A DNA stretch of 64,000 nt from the NCBI GenBank assembly GCA_913043285.1, contig CAJWML010000001.1, positions 186,001 to 250,000 of the forward strand. Reading direction: 5' to 3'. The notes below the pieces were generated by a model. The model made no database searches, was not told where the DNA came from, and was given only the letters and a program-made list of their open reading frames with translations. The position numbers and the translations under genes are program-made. Origin of the DNA: CAKZNE01 sp002695025. GTDB taxonomy: Bacteria; Bacteroidota; Bacteroidia; Flavobacteriales; Schleiferiaceae. Shown one piece after another: positions 37,603 through 45,613 of this stretch. The number at the start of each line of letters is the position of its first letter. Position 1 is the first letter of the stretch.

Positions 37603-37648
37603 GCTCAAAACTGAGCAAGCTGCTCAGGAAGCCATTTTTTATGATGGC
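37603..37648 (+). repeat. Mutually exclusive hairpins
   Basis: GCTCA (37603-37607) can pair with TGAGC (37612-37616), while CTGAGCA (37611-37617) can pair with TGCTCAG (37621-37627); the two stems share bases. A third stem GCCAT/ATGGC (37631-37635, 37644-37648) follows, then a T-rich run. Confidence 0.5.
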
Positions 37649-37676
37649 GATTTTCTTATTTACACTAAATTTATTA

Positions 37677-37762
37677 TATATTTGAAGTGAAGAGCTTGTA
37701 AAGTTTTTTCATTTTTATGTTTTAGTTTTCGTTGGGCCGCCTTGAACAGGCGGCCTTTTTTA
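37677..37762 (+). ncRNA. Candidate small RNA with promoter box and strong terminator
   Basis: TATATTTG (37677-37684) is an exact -7 box; the -33 element is weak. A GC-rich stem (GGCCGCCT/AGGCGGCC, 37735-37742 and 37748-37755) with TTTTTT ends the unit. The transcript would be about 70 nt. No gene lies upstream on this strand that needs this terminator. Confidence 0.4.
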
Positions 37763-37799
37763 TTGAGAAAACGCAAAAAAACTTGCACATATTATTTTT

Positions 37800-37928
37800 T
37801 TAAGTACTTTTAGAGTACTTAACGAGGGTTCTTCATTTTTAGGGAAATAGGGTTAGTAATCTACAAATTCCAAGTATACCTTGTTAAGGATCCAACGGAA
37901 GGCCTACCAGCCTTCCGTTTCTTTTTCT
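37800..37928 (+). ncRNA. Second candidate small RNA ending in a strong terminator
   Basis: A nine-pair palindrome (37800-37808 / 37814-37822) contains a near-consensus box TACTTTTA, with TTG 18 bases upstream of it. The unit includes GGTTAGTAATCT and ends in a ten-pair stem (AACGGAAGGC/GCCTTCCGTT, 37894-37919) followed by TTTCTTTTT. It would yield about 110 nt. Confidence 0.35.
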
Positions 37929-37949
37929 ACCAACCCCATTTATGGCCAA

Positions 37950-37982
37950 AAAAAAAGCCCTCACCAAAAAGGTGAAGGCCAT
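37950..37982 (-). terminator. Terminator of the sdhCAB operon
   Basis: GCCCTCACC (37957-37965) and GGTGAAGGC (37971-37979) form the stem; on the minus strand it is followed by nine Ts. It lies 25 bases beyond the sdhB stop. Confidence 0.85.
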
Positions 37983-38003
37983 ATTACTTGAATTCTTTAG
38001 TCC

Positions 38004-38756
38004 TTATTTACGGGAGGAAACCGTGGCACTCATATACTCACGGTTCATGCGGGCAATGTTATCCAGTGAAATATCTTTGGGGCATTCCATGGAACAGGCA
38101 CCCACGTTGGAGCAGTTCCCGAATTCCTCCAGGTCCATCTGCTTAACCATGTTCTGTACGCGTTCCTCCGCCTCTACACGGCCCTGAGGGAGCAAAGCAA
38201 GCTGGGATACCTTGGCAGAAACAAAAAGCATGGCTGAGGCATTGGGACATGCTGCTACGCAAGCTCCGCAACCTATACAGGTAGCCGCATTAAAAGCCAG
38301 GTCTGCTTTCTCCTTTTCAACCGGTATGGCATTAGCGTCCAGTGTATTTCCTGAAGTATTGGTGGACACATAACCACCCGCCTGTATGATACGGTCAAAT
38401 GCCGAACGATCCACAGTGAGGTCTTTTATTACCGGAAATCCCTTGGCGCGGAAAGGCTCTATATATATGGTATCGCCATCCTTGAACTTGCGCATGTGCA
38501 ATTGGCAGGTGGTGGTGGATTTTTCCGGCCCATGCGGCTCGCCATTGATCTGCATGGAACACATACCACAAATACCTTCGCGGCAATCGTGATCAAAGGC
38601 TACCGGGTCCTTTCCTCCCTCAATGAGCTGTTCGTTGAGGATATCCATCATTTCAAGGAAAGACATATCACCGTCAATACCGGAAACTTTGTAATCTTCC
38701 ATTTTACCGGAAGCTTTCTGATTAGGCTGACGCCAAATTTTTAACGTTAAATCCAT
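38004..38756 (-). CDS. sdhB: Succinate dehydrogenase/fumarate reductase iron-sulfur subunit
   Basis: Electron-transfer subunit of complex II, 250 residues. The 2Fe-2S cluster uses Cys58, Cys63, Cys66 and Cys84. The 4Fe-4S motif CIGCGACVAACP and the 3Fe-4S region CSNVGACSMECP follow in the C-terminal half. It is the last gene of sdhC-sdhA-sdhB. Confidence 0.97.
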   Translation of the reverse strand: MDLTLKIWRQPNQKASGKMEDYKVSGIDGDMSFLEMMDILNEQLIEGGKDPVAFDHDCREGICGMCSMQINGEPHGPEKSTTTCQLHMRKFKDGDTIYIEPFRAKGFPVIKDLTVDRSAFDRIIQAGGYVSTNTSGNTLDANAIPVEKEKADLAFNAATCIGCGACVAACPNASAMLFVSAKVSQLALLPQGRVEAEERVQNMVKQMDLEEFGNCSNVGACSMECPKDISLDNIARMNREYMSATVSSRK

Positions 38757-38784
38757 AGTAAGTCTATTAATCGCAGGTCCTGCC

Positions 38785-40788
38785 CTACTTATAACTTCTG
38801 GTCTTTAATTCTATATTCTCAAACTTCAGTTCTTCTTTATGCAACTGAGCCTCTTTGGGTTCTCCCCTATATTCCCATGCCGCCACATAAGCATACTCAT
38901 CGTCCCTTCTCAGAGCCTCACCTTCTTCCGTCTGGTATTCTTCGCGGAAGTGGCCTCCGGCCGATTCTGCACGATCCAGCGCATCCATGCACATCAGTTC
39001 ACCCAACTCCAAAAAGTCAGCCACGCGAAGTGCTTTGTCCAGTTCAGGGTTCAGTTCATCTTTGCTACCCGGTACTTTCACATCTTTCCAGAATTCTTCC
39101 CGCAGCTGCTGGATCTCACGGATGGCTTCTTGCAAACCTTCCGCATTACGGGCCATCCCGCATTTATTCCACATGATCTTTCCAAGCTTTTTATGAAAAT
39201 GATCTACGGAATGGGCCCCTTTGTTAGTGAGAAGATGATTAATACGGTCGCTCACCTCCTGCTCGGCCCTCTCAAATTCAGCTGAATCTGTGGGTATGGC
39301 ACCGGTACGGATCTCATCGGCAAGGTATTCTCCAATAGTATAAGGAATCACAAAATAGCCGTCTGCCAAACCCTGCATCAGCGCAGAAGCACCCAGGCGG
39401 TTGGCCCCGTGATCGGAGAAGTTGGCTTCACCAAGGGCGTATAATCCCGGCACGGTGGTCATCAGGTTATAATCCACCCAAATACCACCCATGGTATAGT
39501 GTACGGCCGGGTAGATCATCATTGGGGTTTCGTAAGGATTGTCATCCACAATCTTTTCATACATCTCAAACAGGTTGCCATATTTGGCCTCTACCACCTG
39601 CTTACCCAATTTTTGGATTTCTTCGTCAGAGGGGTTATCAATACCCTGAACGTTGGCTTCCGTTTTACCGTAGCGGATAATGGCCGAAGCAAAATCCAGG
39701 TAAACAGCTTCACCGGTCTTGTTTACGCCAAAGCCGGCATCACAACGCTCTTTTGCAGCCCTGGAAGCCACGTCACGAGGAACCAGGTTACCAAAGGACG
39801 GATACCTGCGCTCCAGGTAATAATCTCTTTCGTCTTCCTTAAGCTCAGTAGGTTTCTTTTTGCCGGCACGTATGGCTTCGGCATCTTCTTTTTTCTTAGG
39901 CACCCAAATCCGTCCATCGTTACGCAAGGATTCAGACATCAGCGTAAGCTTGGACTGGTGTTCACCGGAAACCGGGATACAGGTAGGGTGGATCTGAGTA
40001 TAACAGGGATTGGCCATAAAGGCTCCCTTCTTATGCGCTCTCCAGGCGGCTGAACAGTTGGAGCCCATTGCATTGGTAGACAGGAAGAACACGTTGCCGT
40101 AACCTCCGGAGCACAGTAAAACTGCATGGCCACTGTGCCGTTCCAGTTCACCGGTTACCAGGTTCTTGGCGATGATACCCCGGCATTTACCATCCTTGAT
40201 CACCACATCCATCATTTCATGACGGTTGTACATTTTCACCTTTCCCTTGGATATCTGACGGGAAAGAGCGGAGTAGGCTCCCAACAGGAGCTGCTGCCCG
40301 GTTTGCCCCTTGGCATAAAACGTACGACTCACCTGCACACCCCCGAAAGAGCGGTTGTCCAGCTGGCCACCGTAATCACGGGCAAAAGGCACACCCTGGG
40401 CTACAGCCTGGTCAATGATATTGGCCGACACCTCAGCCAAACGGTATACGTTGGCCTCACGGGAGCGGTAATCCCCACCCTTTACAGTATCGTAGAAAAG
40501 ACGGTACACAGAATCACCATCGTTCTGGTAGTTCTTAGCGGCATTGATACCTCCCTGGGCAGCAATGGAGTGTGCCCTGCGAGGAGAATCCTGGAAACAG
40601 AATGCTTTAACATTGTAACCCATCTCGGCCAGTGAAGCAGCAGCGGAGCTTCCTGCCAGACCGGTACCGATGACGATCACATCAATATTGCGCTTGTTGG
40701 CCGGGTTTACCAGCCTCACATTATTCTTGTGAGAGGTCCATTTTTGAGCAATGGGTCCGGAAGGTATCTTAGAATCTAATACTGACAT
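38785..40788 (-). CDS. sdhA: Succinate dehydrogenase/fumarate reductase flavoprotein subunit
   Basis: Catalytic FAD subunit of complex II, 667 residues. The Rossmann FAD motif is VIGTGLAGSSAAASLAEMGY. AHSIAAQGGINAA holds the histidine that covalently binds FAD in the family. Substrate-site segments HPTCIPVSGEH and EANFSDHGANRLGASALMQG are present. It sits 11 bases after sdhC and 28 before sdhB. Confidence 0.97.
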   Translation of the reverse strand: MSVLDSKIPSGPIAQKWTSHKNNVRLVNPANKRNIDVIVIGTGLAGSSAAASLAEMGYNVKAFCFQDSPRRAHSIAAQGGINAAKNYQNDGDSVYRLFYDTVKGGDYRSREANVYRLAEVSANIIDQAVAQGVPFARDYGGQLDNRSFGGVQVSRTFYAKGQTGQQLLLGAYSALSRQISKGKVKMYNRHEMMDVVIKDGKCRGIIAKNLVTGELERHSGHAVLLCSGGYGNVFFLSTNAMGSNCSAAWRAHKKGAFMANPCYTQIHPTCIPVSGEHQSKLTLMSESLRNDGRIWVPKKKEDAEAIRAGKKKPTELKEDERDYYLERRYPSFGNLVPRDVASRAAKERCDAGFGVNKTGEAVYLDFASAIIRYGKTEANVQGIDNPSDEEIQKLGKQVVEAKYGNLFEMYEKIVDDNPYETPMMIYPAVHYTMGGIWVDYNLMTTVPGLYALGEANFSDHGANRLGASALMQGLADGYFVIPYTIGEYLADEIRTGAIPTDSAEFERAEQEVSDRINHLLTNKGAHSVDHFHKKLGKIMWNKCGMARNAEGLQEAIREIQQLREEFWKDVKVPGSKDELNPELDKALRVADFLELGELMCMDALDRAESAGGHFREEYQTEEGEALRRDDEYAYVAAWEYRGEPKEAQLHKEELKFENIELKTRSYK

Positions 40789-40799
40789 AGGATCTTAGC

Positions 40800-41474
40800 T
40801 TACAAAGAATTTATATAGTGGTACACCGCAATAAATATGAAGCCGGCCGGGATGAAAATGGCGTAAAATTTTCCGAAGTTCTGAATGGCAGGCGTGTACT
40901 TGGGATGACGCGCACCCAAGGACTGGAACGATGACTGGAAACCGTGCAAAAGATGCAGGGCCAGGAATATAAAGGCCAGAACGTATACAATTACCCGGAT
41001 GGGATTATGAAACATTTCCACTACCTCGTGATAATAACGGGTAGGATCTTCCGGGTTCATCTGAATGTATTTGTAGTTTATTTCCGGAAACCAGAAATCG
41101 TAAAAGTGGAAACCCAGGAAAAAGAGGATGAATAATCCGCTCCAGATCATATTGCGCGACATCCAACTGGAATGGGCAGCACCGTTATAGCGAACATATT
41201 TCACCTCTCGGGCCCGGTTATTACGGGCAGTAAGGATAAATCCCATAATAAAGTGAAAAGCCACACCAAACATCAGCACTGGCTGCAATACAAACTGTAC
41301 TAAAGGGTTAGTACCCATAAAGTGAGACAGCTCATTGAACGTTTCTGCACTGAATACAGAAGTGACGTTAATGGTAAAGTGCTGAATCAGAAATAGGATA
41401 AGAAACAAGGCGGAAAGCGCCATTGCAACTTTTCTCCCTATGGAAGATTTAAGCATTCCCGACTGAGACGACAT
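40800..41474 (-). CDS. sdhC: Succinate dehydrogenase cytochrome b subunit
   Basis: Single membrane anchor of complex II, 224 residues, with five transmembrane helices, matching the diheme type B form (as in Bacillus) that needs no SdhD. Candidate heme histidines are in LIQHF, GVAFHFIMG, FLGFHFYDF and LALHLLHGF. This form usually reduces menaquinone, which fits Bacteroidota. It is the first gene of the operon. Confidence 0.94.
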   Translation of the reverse strand: MSSQSGMLKSSIGRKVAMALSALFLILFLIQHFTINVTSVFSAETFNELSHFMGTNPLVQFVLQPVLMFGVAFHFIMGFILTARNNRAREVKYVRYNGAAHSSWMSRNMIWSGLFILFFLGFHFYDFWFPEINYKYIQMNPEDPTRYYHEVVEMFHNPIRVIVYVLAFIFLALHLLHGFQSSFQSLGARHPKYTPAIQNFGKFYAIFIPAGFIFIAVYHYINSL

Positions 41475-41502
41475 AGAACAATTGAGTTTTATTAAGGACA
41501 GG

Positions 41503-41533
41503 CAAAAGTACTGTTCAAACTTTCTCGCATCAA
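41503..41533 (-). promoter_or_regulatory. Promoter of sdhCAB
   Basis: Minus strand TACTTTTG (41503-41510) with TTG (41531-41533) upstream, spacer 20 bases. Confidence 0.7.
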
Positions 41534-41600
41534 GTAAAAGTATTATTTAGACTGATTATACAAAAAGGTCATTCCAGGATGGCACCTTGCCTCACTTTTC

Positions 41601-41608
41601 TAACTTTG
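41601..41608 (+). promoter_or_regulatory. -7 promoter box TAACTTTG
   Basis: Exact TAnnTTTG match 18 bases before the aminopeptidase ATG at 41627; it rules against the longer open frame beginning at 41579. Confidence 0.6.
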
Positions 41609-41626
41609 CGTGTCCAAAATAAGTTT

Positions 41627-42916
41627 ATGAAATACGACAAAATACCTTCACAGCTCTTTACAGAAAACCGTCAACGTTTTGTAAAGCACCTGAAACCCAA
41701 ATCCATTGCCATCTTCAATTCCAATGATATTATGCCCACCAATGCGGATGGCGTCATGAAGTTTATCCAGAACAAGGATATCTTCCACCTTTCGGGTGCC
41801 GACCAGGAAGAGTCGGTTTTAGTGCTTTTCCCGGATGCCTACGATCACAGGCACCGCGAGATTCTCTTTCTCAAAGAAACCAATGACCATATTGCCCGTT
41901 GGGAAGGTGCCAAGCTGGATAAAGACCAGGGAACTGAAGTTTCCGGTATTGAAAATATTATGTGGCTAAAGGACCTGGAAGTAACCCTGGCCAACCTCAT
42001 GAGCCAGGCCGAGCATGTTTACCTCAACACCAATGAACACCTGAGAAGAGCTCACGAGGTGGAAACCCGCGATGACCGTTTCCGCAAATGGCTACAGGAA
42101 CGCTACCCCCTTCACCGCTACGAGCGCAGTGAGCCCATTATGCACCAGATTCGGGCTATAAAATTACCCATTGAGGTGGAGTTGATGCAAAGAGTATCCA
42201 CCATTAACGCCAAAGCCTTTAACCGGGTACTGAAATTCTTAAAGCCAGGCGTAAAGGAATATGAACTGGAAGCCGAATTCCTGCATGAATACATCCGTAA
42301 TCAAGCCGATGGCTTTTCCTACGATCCCATTATAGCTTCCGGTGAAAATGCCTGTGTGCTGCATTATATAGAGAACAACGATACTTGCAACGATGGTGAA
42401 CTGGTACTTTTTGACTGTGGTTGCTGGTATGCCAATTACGCCTCCGATGTTACCCGTGCTTTCCCGGTGAACGGCCGTTTTACCGAACGCCAAAAGCAGG
42501 TATACAATGCCGTATTACGGGTACAAAAAGCCTCACTCGAAATGTTACGCCCCGGAAACCAGTTGCACGAATACCATAAGGAAGTAGGTAAACTGATGAC
42601 CGATGAATTGCTACAACTTGGCCTTATCGACAAGACCGATGTGAAGAATGAAAACCCGGACTGGCCCGCCTATAAAAAATACTTCATGCACGGCACCTCC
42701 CACTACATTGGGCTGGACGTGCACGATGTAGGCCTTTGGACCGCCAAAATGGAGGTGGGCAACGCCTTTACCTGCGAACCTGGTATTTACATCCCGGAAG
42801 AAGGGATTGGCATCCGGATTGAAGATGATATCGTGATCGGGGAAAAGGAAAACCTGAATATGACCTCAGCTATACCCAAAGAGGTTGAGGAAATTGAAGA
42901 GGCCATGAACTCCTAA
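41627..42916 (+). CDS. Aminopeptidase P family (Xaa-Pro aminopeptidase)
   Basis: Removes N-terminal residues before proline. The 429-residue protein has an N-terminal AMP_N domain (about 1-150) and a pita-bread metallopeptidase domain. Metal ligands are in LFDCGCWYANYASDVTRAF (two Asp), HGTSHYIGLDVHD (His), CEPGIYIPEEG (Glu) and IRIEDDI (Glu). The start at 41627 gives MKYDKIPSQLF. The alpha/beta hydrolase follows 15 bases downstream in the same operon. Confidence 0.95.
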   Translation: MKYDKIPSQLFTENRQRFVKHLKPKSIAIFNSNDIMPTNADGVMKFIQNKDIFHLSGADQEESVLVLFPDAYDHRHREILFLKETNDHIARWEGAKLDKDQGTEVSGIENIMWLKDLEVTLANLMSQAEHVYLNTNEHLRRAHEVETRDDRFRKWLQERYPLHRYERSEPIMHQIRAIKLPIEVELMQRVSTINAKAFNRVLKFLKPGVKEYELEAEFLHEYIRNQADGFSYDPIIASGENACVLHYIENNDTCNDGELVLFDCGCWYANYASDVTRAFPVNGRFTERQKQVYNAVLRVQKASLEMLRPGNQLHEYHKEVGKLMTDELLQLGLIDKTDVKNENPDWPAYKKYFMHGTSHYIGLDVHDVGLWTAKMEVGNAFTCEPGIYIPEEGIGIRIEDDIVIGEKENLNMTSAIPKEVEEIEEAMNS

Positions 42917-42931
42917 AGATACGCACAGGCG

Positions 42932-43717
42932 ATGGCCGTTTTTACGTATCGATCTGCTGAGTTTCATTACAGCGATACCGGTTCCGGTATTGCTGTGGTC
43001 TTTCTGCATGGATTCCTGGAAAACCAATCCATGTGGAAAGACCTTATTTCGGCCATCCCTAAAAAATACCGGGCCATCACGCTTGACCTCCCCGGGCATG
43101 GTCAATCCCACAACCTTGGATATATCCATACTATGGAAGATATGGCAGAGGTAGTGAAGGCCCTGATGAATGAGCTCAAGTTAAAAAAAGCCTTCCTGGC
43201 CGGGCATTCCATGGGCGGTTATGTGGCATTGGCCTTTGCGGAGAAATATCCGGACTTTGTACGGGGTATTATTCTTCAGAACTCTACGGCCAGAGCGGAT
43301 TCCCATACAAAGAAGCTGGATCGTGACCGCGCCATTGCGCTGGTCAAGGAAAACCCCAAAAGTTTTGTACGCAAGAGCATCCCAAACTTATTCAGGCCCA
43401 AAAACCGCATAACTATGCGTGAAGTGGTGACGTGGGTAAAAAAGGAAGCACTCAAAACCTCACCTCAGGGTATTGTAGCCGCTTTGGAGGGCATGAAAAT
43501 ACGCCCGGACCGTGAGGTGCTGTTACACTTTGCGCCTTACCCGGTTCTTTTTATTGCTGCCCAGAATGATCCTATTTTACCCTTTAAAACTTTGGAATCC
43601 CAGTTGAAAGCGGAAAAGGTGACCCCTTGCGTTACCGAAAACGGGCATATGGGACATATTGAGGACAGCGAAAAGGTTTGTAAAAGTTTGCTATCCTTTT
43701 TAGCAGCAAACACATAG
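42932..43717 (+). CDS. Alpha/beta hydrolase
   Basis: A 261-residue esterase/lipase-like enzyme. The oxyanion-hole HGFLEN lies near residue 26, the nucleophile Ser93 in GHSMGG, and the probable catalytic His in ENGHMGH near 245. Substrate is unknown. It is co-transcribed with the aminopeptidase P gene. Confidence 0.9.
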   Translation: MAVFTYRSAEFHYSDTGSGIAVVFLHGFLENQSMWKDLISAIPKKYRAITLDLPGHGQSHNLGYIHTMEDMAEVVKALMNELKLKKAFLAGHSMGGYVALAFAEKYPDFVRGIILQNSTARADSHTKKLDRDRAIALVKENPKSFVRKSIPNLFRPKNRITMREVVTWVKKEALKTSPQGIVAALEGMKIRPDREVLLHFAPYPVLFIAAQNDPILPFKTLESQLKAEKVTPCVTENGHMGHIEDSEKVCKSLLSFLAANT

Positions 43718-43838
43718 ATCCCACCTAAACACAATAATATCTTATTTTCAGAAACTTTAAGGCCCTTTTCACAAAATCAGCGCTTTATATTCAACTTTTC
43801 TGTGGATCTTATGGACACTAACAAAAACTCAACTCAAC

Positions 43839-45254
43839 ATGAAACAACTACTTTTTGTAGGCGCAATGATCTTTGCGCTATCCATCAATTACGCCTCAGC
43901 TCAAGATTATGAACCCGGTCAGGAACTCGGGGAAAGCAATGAGGGCGGTGAAGGTGGTGAAAACGACCCACCCTCTGTACCTGAACCGGAAGAATGCTGC
44001 CCCGGTGAAAACCTCCTTGGAAATGGAACATTTAACTCTTCTCTACCCAATTTCTTCAGCTTTGCATCCTTTAGCAGTGATTATACTCAAAAAACCAGCT
44101 GGTCAGGAATATTTGCCAATGGTAGCTATGGTCACTTTATGCCCAATAATAGCAACTGGATACACAACACTGTGTGTGTAGACTGGAATGTGCATGATCA
44201 GGATTATTGTGGCAATCAATTTGATGGCGGCTATCTGCTGGTGAATGGTTTGACCAATGGTTACGGTTATAAAACCGTTTTTGAATTTGACATGACACTG
44301 GAACAGGGGGTTTACAATTTATGTGCGGATTTCCGCTACCTCCGTGACAAATGCTTTGACTACTGGGGCCCTGATCTGATCTTCAAGGTTACCGGCTCCA
44401 GCACCACTCAAAAAATCTTCAATGTAAACACCACCGCAAGTGCCCCATGCGACTGGCAAACCGAGATCATGAATTTTGCCGTAAACAATTCCTCGGAAAC
44501 CGTAACTATCAGCCTCATCCAGAATGCTGATCGCTACACAGACGGTAATGACTTTGCGATGGATAACATCACTTTAAAGAGAATTGAGAATGTAAATTCC
44601 GAAAATGTATCGTTCACCACTCTGACTACTCCCAACGGTAATGGTACTTATAATATAAATTGCACCCTCCAAAACCCTCTGGAAGATCCCTGTTCTTATT
44701 TATGGACGTGGTGTGAATGGGACGGCTCCAATTGCATAGGACCCGTGGGAAGCAGCATTTCCAATAGCTCTATCCAACTTACAGGCATAGCCTCAAATAC
44801 CACTATCCGGGTAGTATGTACCGTTCAATGTCCCTGCGGACTGGCAACCTCACATCATGCCACACCTGAAACAGGGCCCGGTGGACGTATTGCCATGGCT
44901 TCCTCCGAGTTCAAGCCGGGAGAAGTAATAGGCATGGAAACTATTAACTTGAACCAGGCTTCAGAAACAGGCAAAGTTCCTGGAAAAAATTCCGAGGGAT
45001 TCTCTGAATCTACTTTTGATATTTTCCCGAATCCCAACAACGGAGAGTTTACGATCCATACCAACGATATAAGCCTGGAAAACGCAGAAGTGCGTATTTA
45101 TGCTCCCGATGGAAAAAAGATATTCCATTCAGATGTGCGGATCAATCATGGTAACGATATACCCCTGCAACTGCAGGAATTACCTTCAGGCGTGTACAAG
45201 GTGATTTTGAGTAACAACCAAACCCGCCAGCAAAGCAGCCTGGTAATTAAATAA
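43839..45254 (+). CDS. Secreted protein with T9SS sorting domain
   Basis: A 471-residue exported protein. A signal peptide (ends NYASA, residue 21) is followed by a Glu/Gly-rich linker and ECCPGENLLGNGTF, a start often seen in carbohydrate-binding-like domains. The central part is rich in Cys, Trp and Tyr. The C-terminal 80 residues (FDIFPNPNNGEFTI ... LPSGVYKVIL ... SLVIK) are a type A T9SS sorting domain. Function unknown; probably surface-attached. Confidence 0.9.
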   Translation: MKQLLFVGAMIFALSINYASAQDYEPGQELGESNEGGEGGENDPPSVPEPEECCPGENLLGNGTFNSSLPNFFSFASFSSDYTQKTSWSGIFANGSYGHFMPNNSNWIHNTVCVDWNVHDQDYCGNQFDGGYLLVNGLTNGYGYKTVFEFDMTLEQGVYNLCADFRYLRDKCFDYWGPDLIFKVTGSSTTQKIFNVNTTASAPCDWQTEIMNFAVNNSSETVTISLIQNADRYTDGNDFAMDNITLKRIENVNSENVSFTTLTTPNGNGTYNINCTLQNPLEDPCSYLWTWCEWDGSNCIGPVGSSISNSSIQLTGIASNTTIRVVCTVQCPCGLATSHHATPETGPGGRIAMASSEFKPGEVIGMETINLNQASETGKVPGKNSEGFSESTFDIFPNPNNGEFTIHTNDISLENAEVRIYAPDGKKIFHSDVRINHGNDIPLQLQELPSGVYKVILSNNQTRQQSSLVIK

Positions 45255-45613
45255 TATGAATTAGTTCCAAACTAAAAGGCCGGCTATGCCGGCCTTTTTT
45301 ATTACTCTACCTTACGCTACATTGCATCCCAGCCCCTCTTTCCGGTTCACCTCATCATCCATGGCTGGGTAAATTCCACCTGCCCTCTCTGCTTTATTAA
45401 AATATTAGGCCTGCCAGGAAGTTAGTAGTAAACACCCTCAACCTCCCGCATCTCCCCTCTCTTAAACGAGCTTAAAACCACCTTGACACGAGCTTGACAC
45501 GTAGTAAACGCGTAGATACTTCGTGGGTATAGCATCTATAAAGTACAGATGGAGTATATATTCTTAACTTAAAGAAAATCCCAAAAAACTTTCTATGATC
45601 TAAACTCTGGCAT
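45255..45613. other. Gene-free region between the T9SS gene and thiL
   Basis: Both flanking genes end here. After the terminator at 45274-45300 I see no gene. At 45319-45336 the sequence matches the 3' end of thiL (45632-45649) at 16 of 18 bases. At 45467-45499 ACGAGCTT occurs twice and CTTGACACG twice. No good promoter box is visible. Confidence 0.5.
45274..45300 (+). terminator. Intrinsic terminator after the T9SS gene
   Basis: AAAAGGCCGGC / GCCGGCCTTTT stem with a three-base loop, followed by Ts. Confidence 0.9.

Larger units (their letters stand above)
37455..37862. repeat. 12-base terminal inverted repeats bounding a 408-base noncoding element
   Basis: AGATTACTAACC at 37455-37466 and its exact reverse complement GGTTAGTAATCT at 37851-37862. 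The interior is AT-rich and full of nested palindromes, without an open frame. This could be a miniature inverted-repeat element, or two related RNA 3' segments in opposite orientation. I see no clear target-site duplication. Confidence 0.4.
37404..38003. other. 600-base gene-free region dense in hairpins, promoters and terminators
   Basis: No open frame here looks coding. The region holds, left to right: a minus-strand terminator (37420-37452), two TAACACCTAA direct repeats, a minus-strand promoter (37529-37559), hairpins at 37565-37584 and 37603-37648, a plus-strand promoter box (37677-37684) and terminator (37734-37762), a hairpin at 37800-37822, a second plus-strand terminator (37894-37927), and the minus-strand sdh terminator (37950-37982). 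A 12-base inverted repeat bounds 37455-37862. Confidence 0.8.

Noticed and set aside
45483..45520. TTGACA-like sequences in the thiL spacer as a sigma70 promoter
   Set aside because: Bacteroidota promoters use TTG/TAnnTTTG, and no matching -10 lies at a proper distance.
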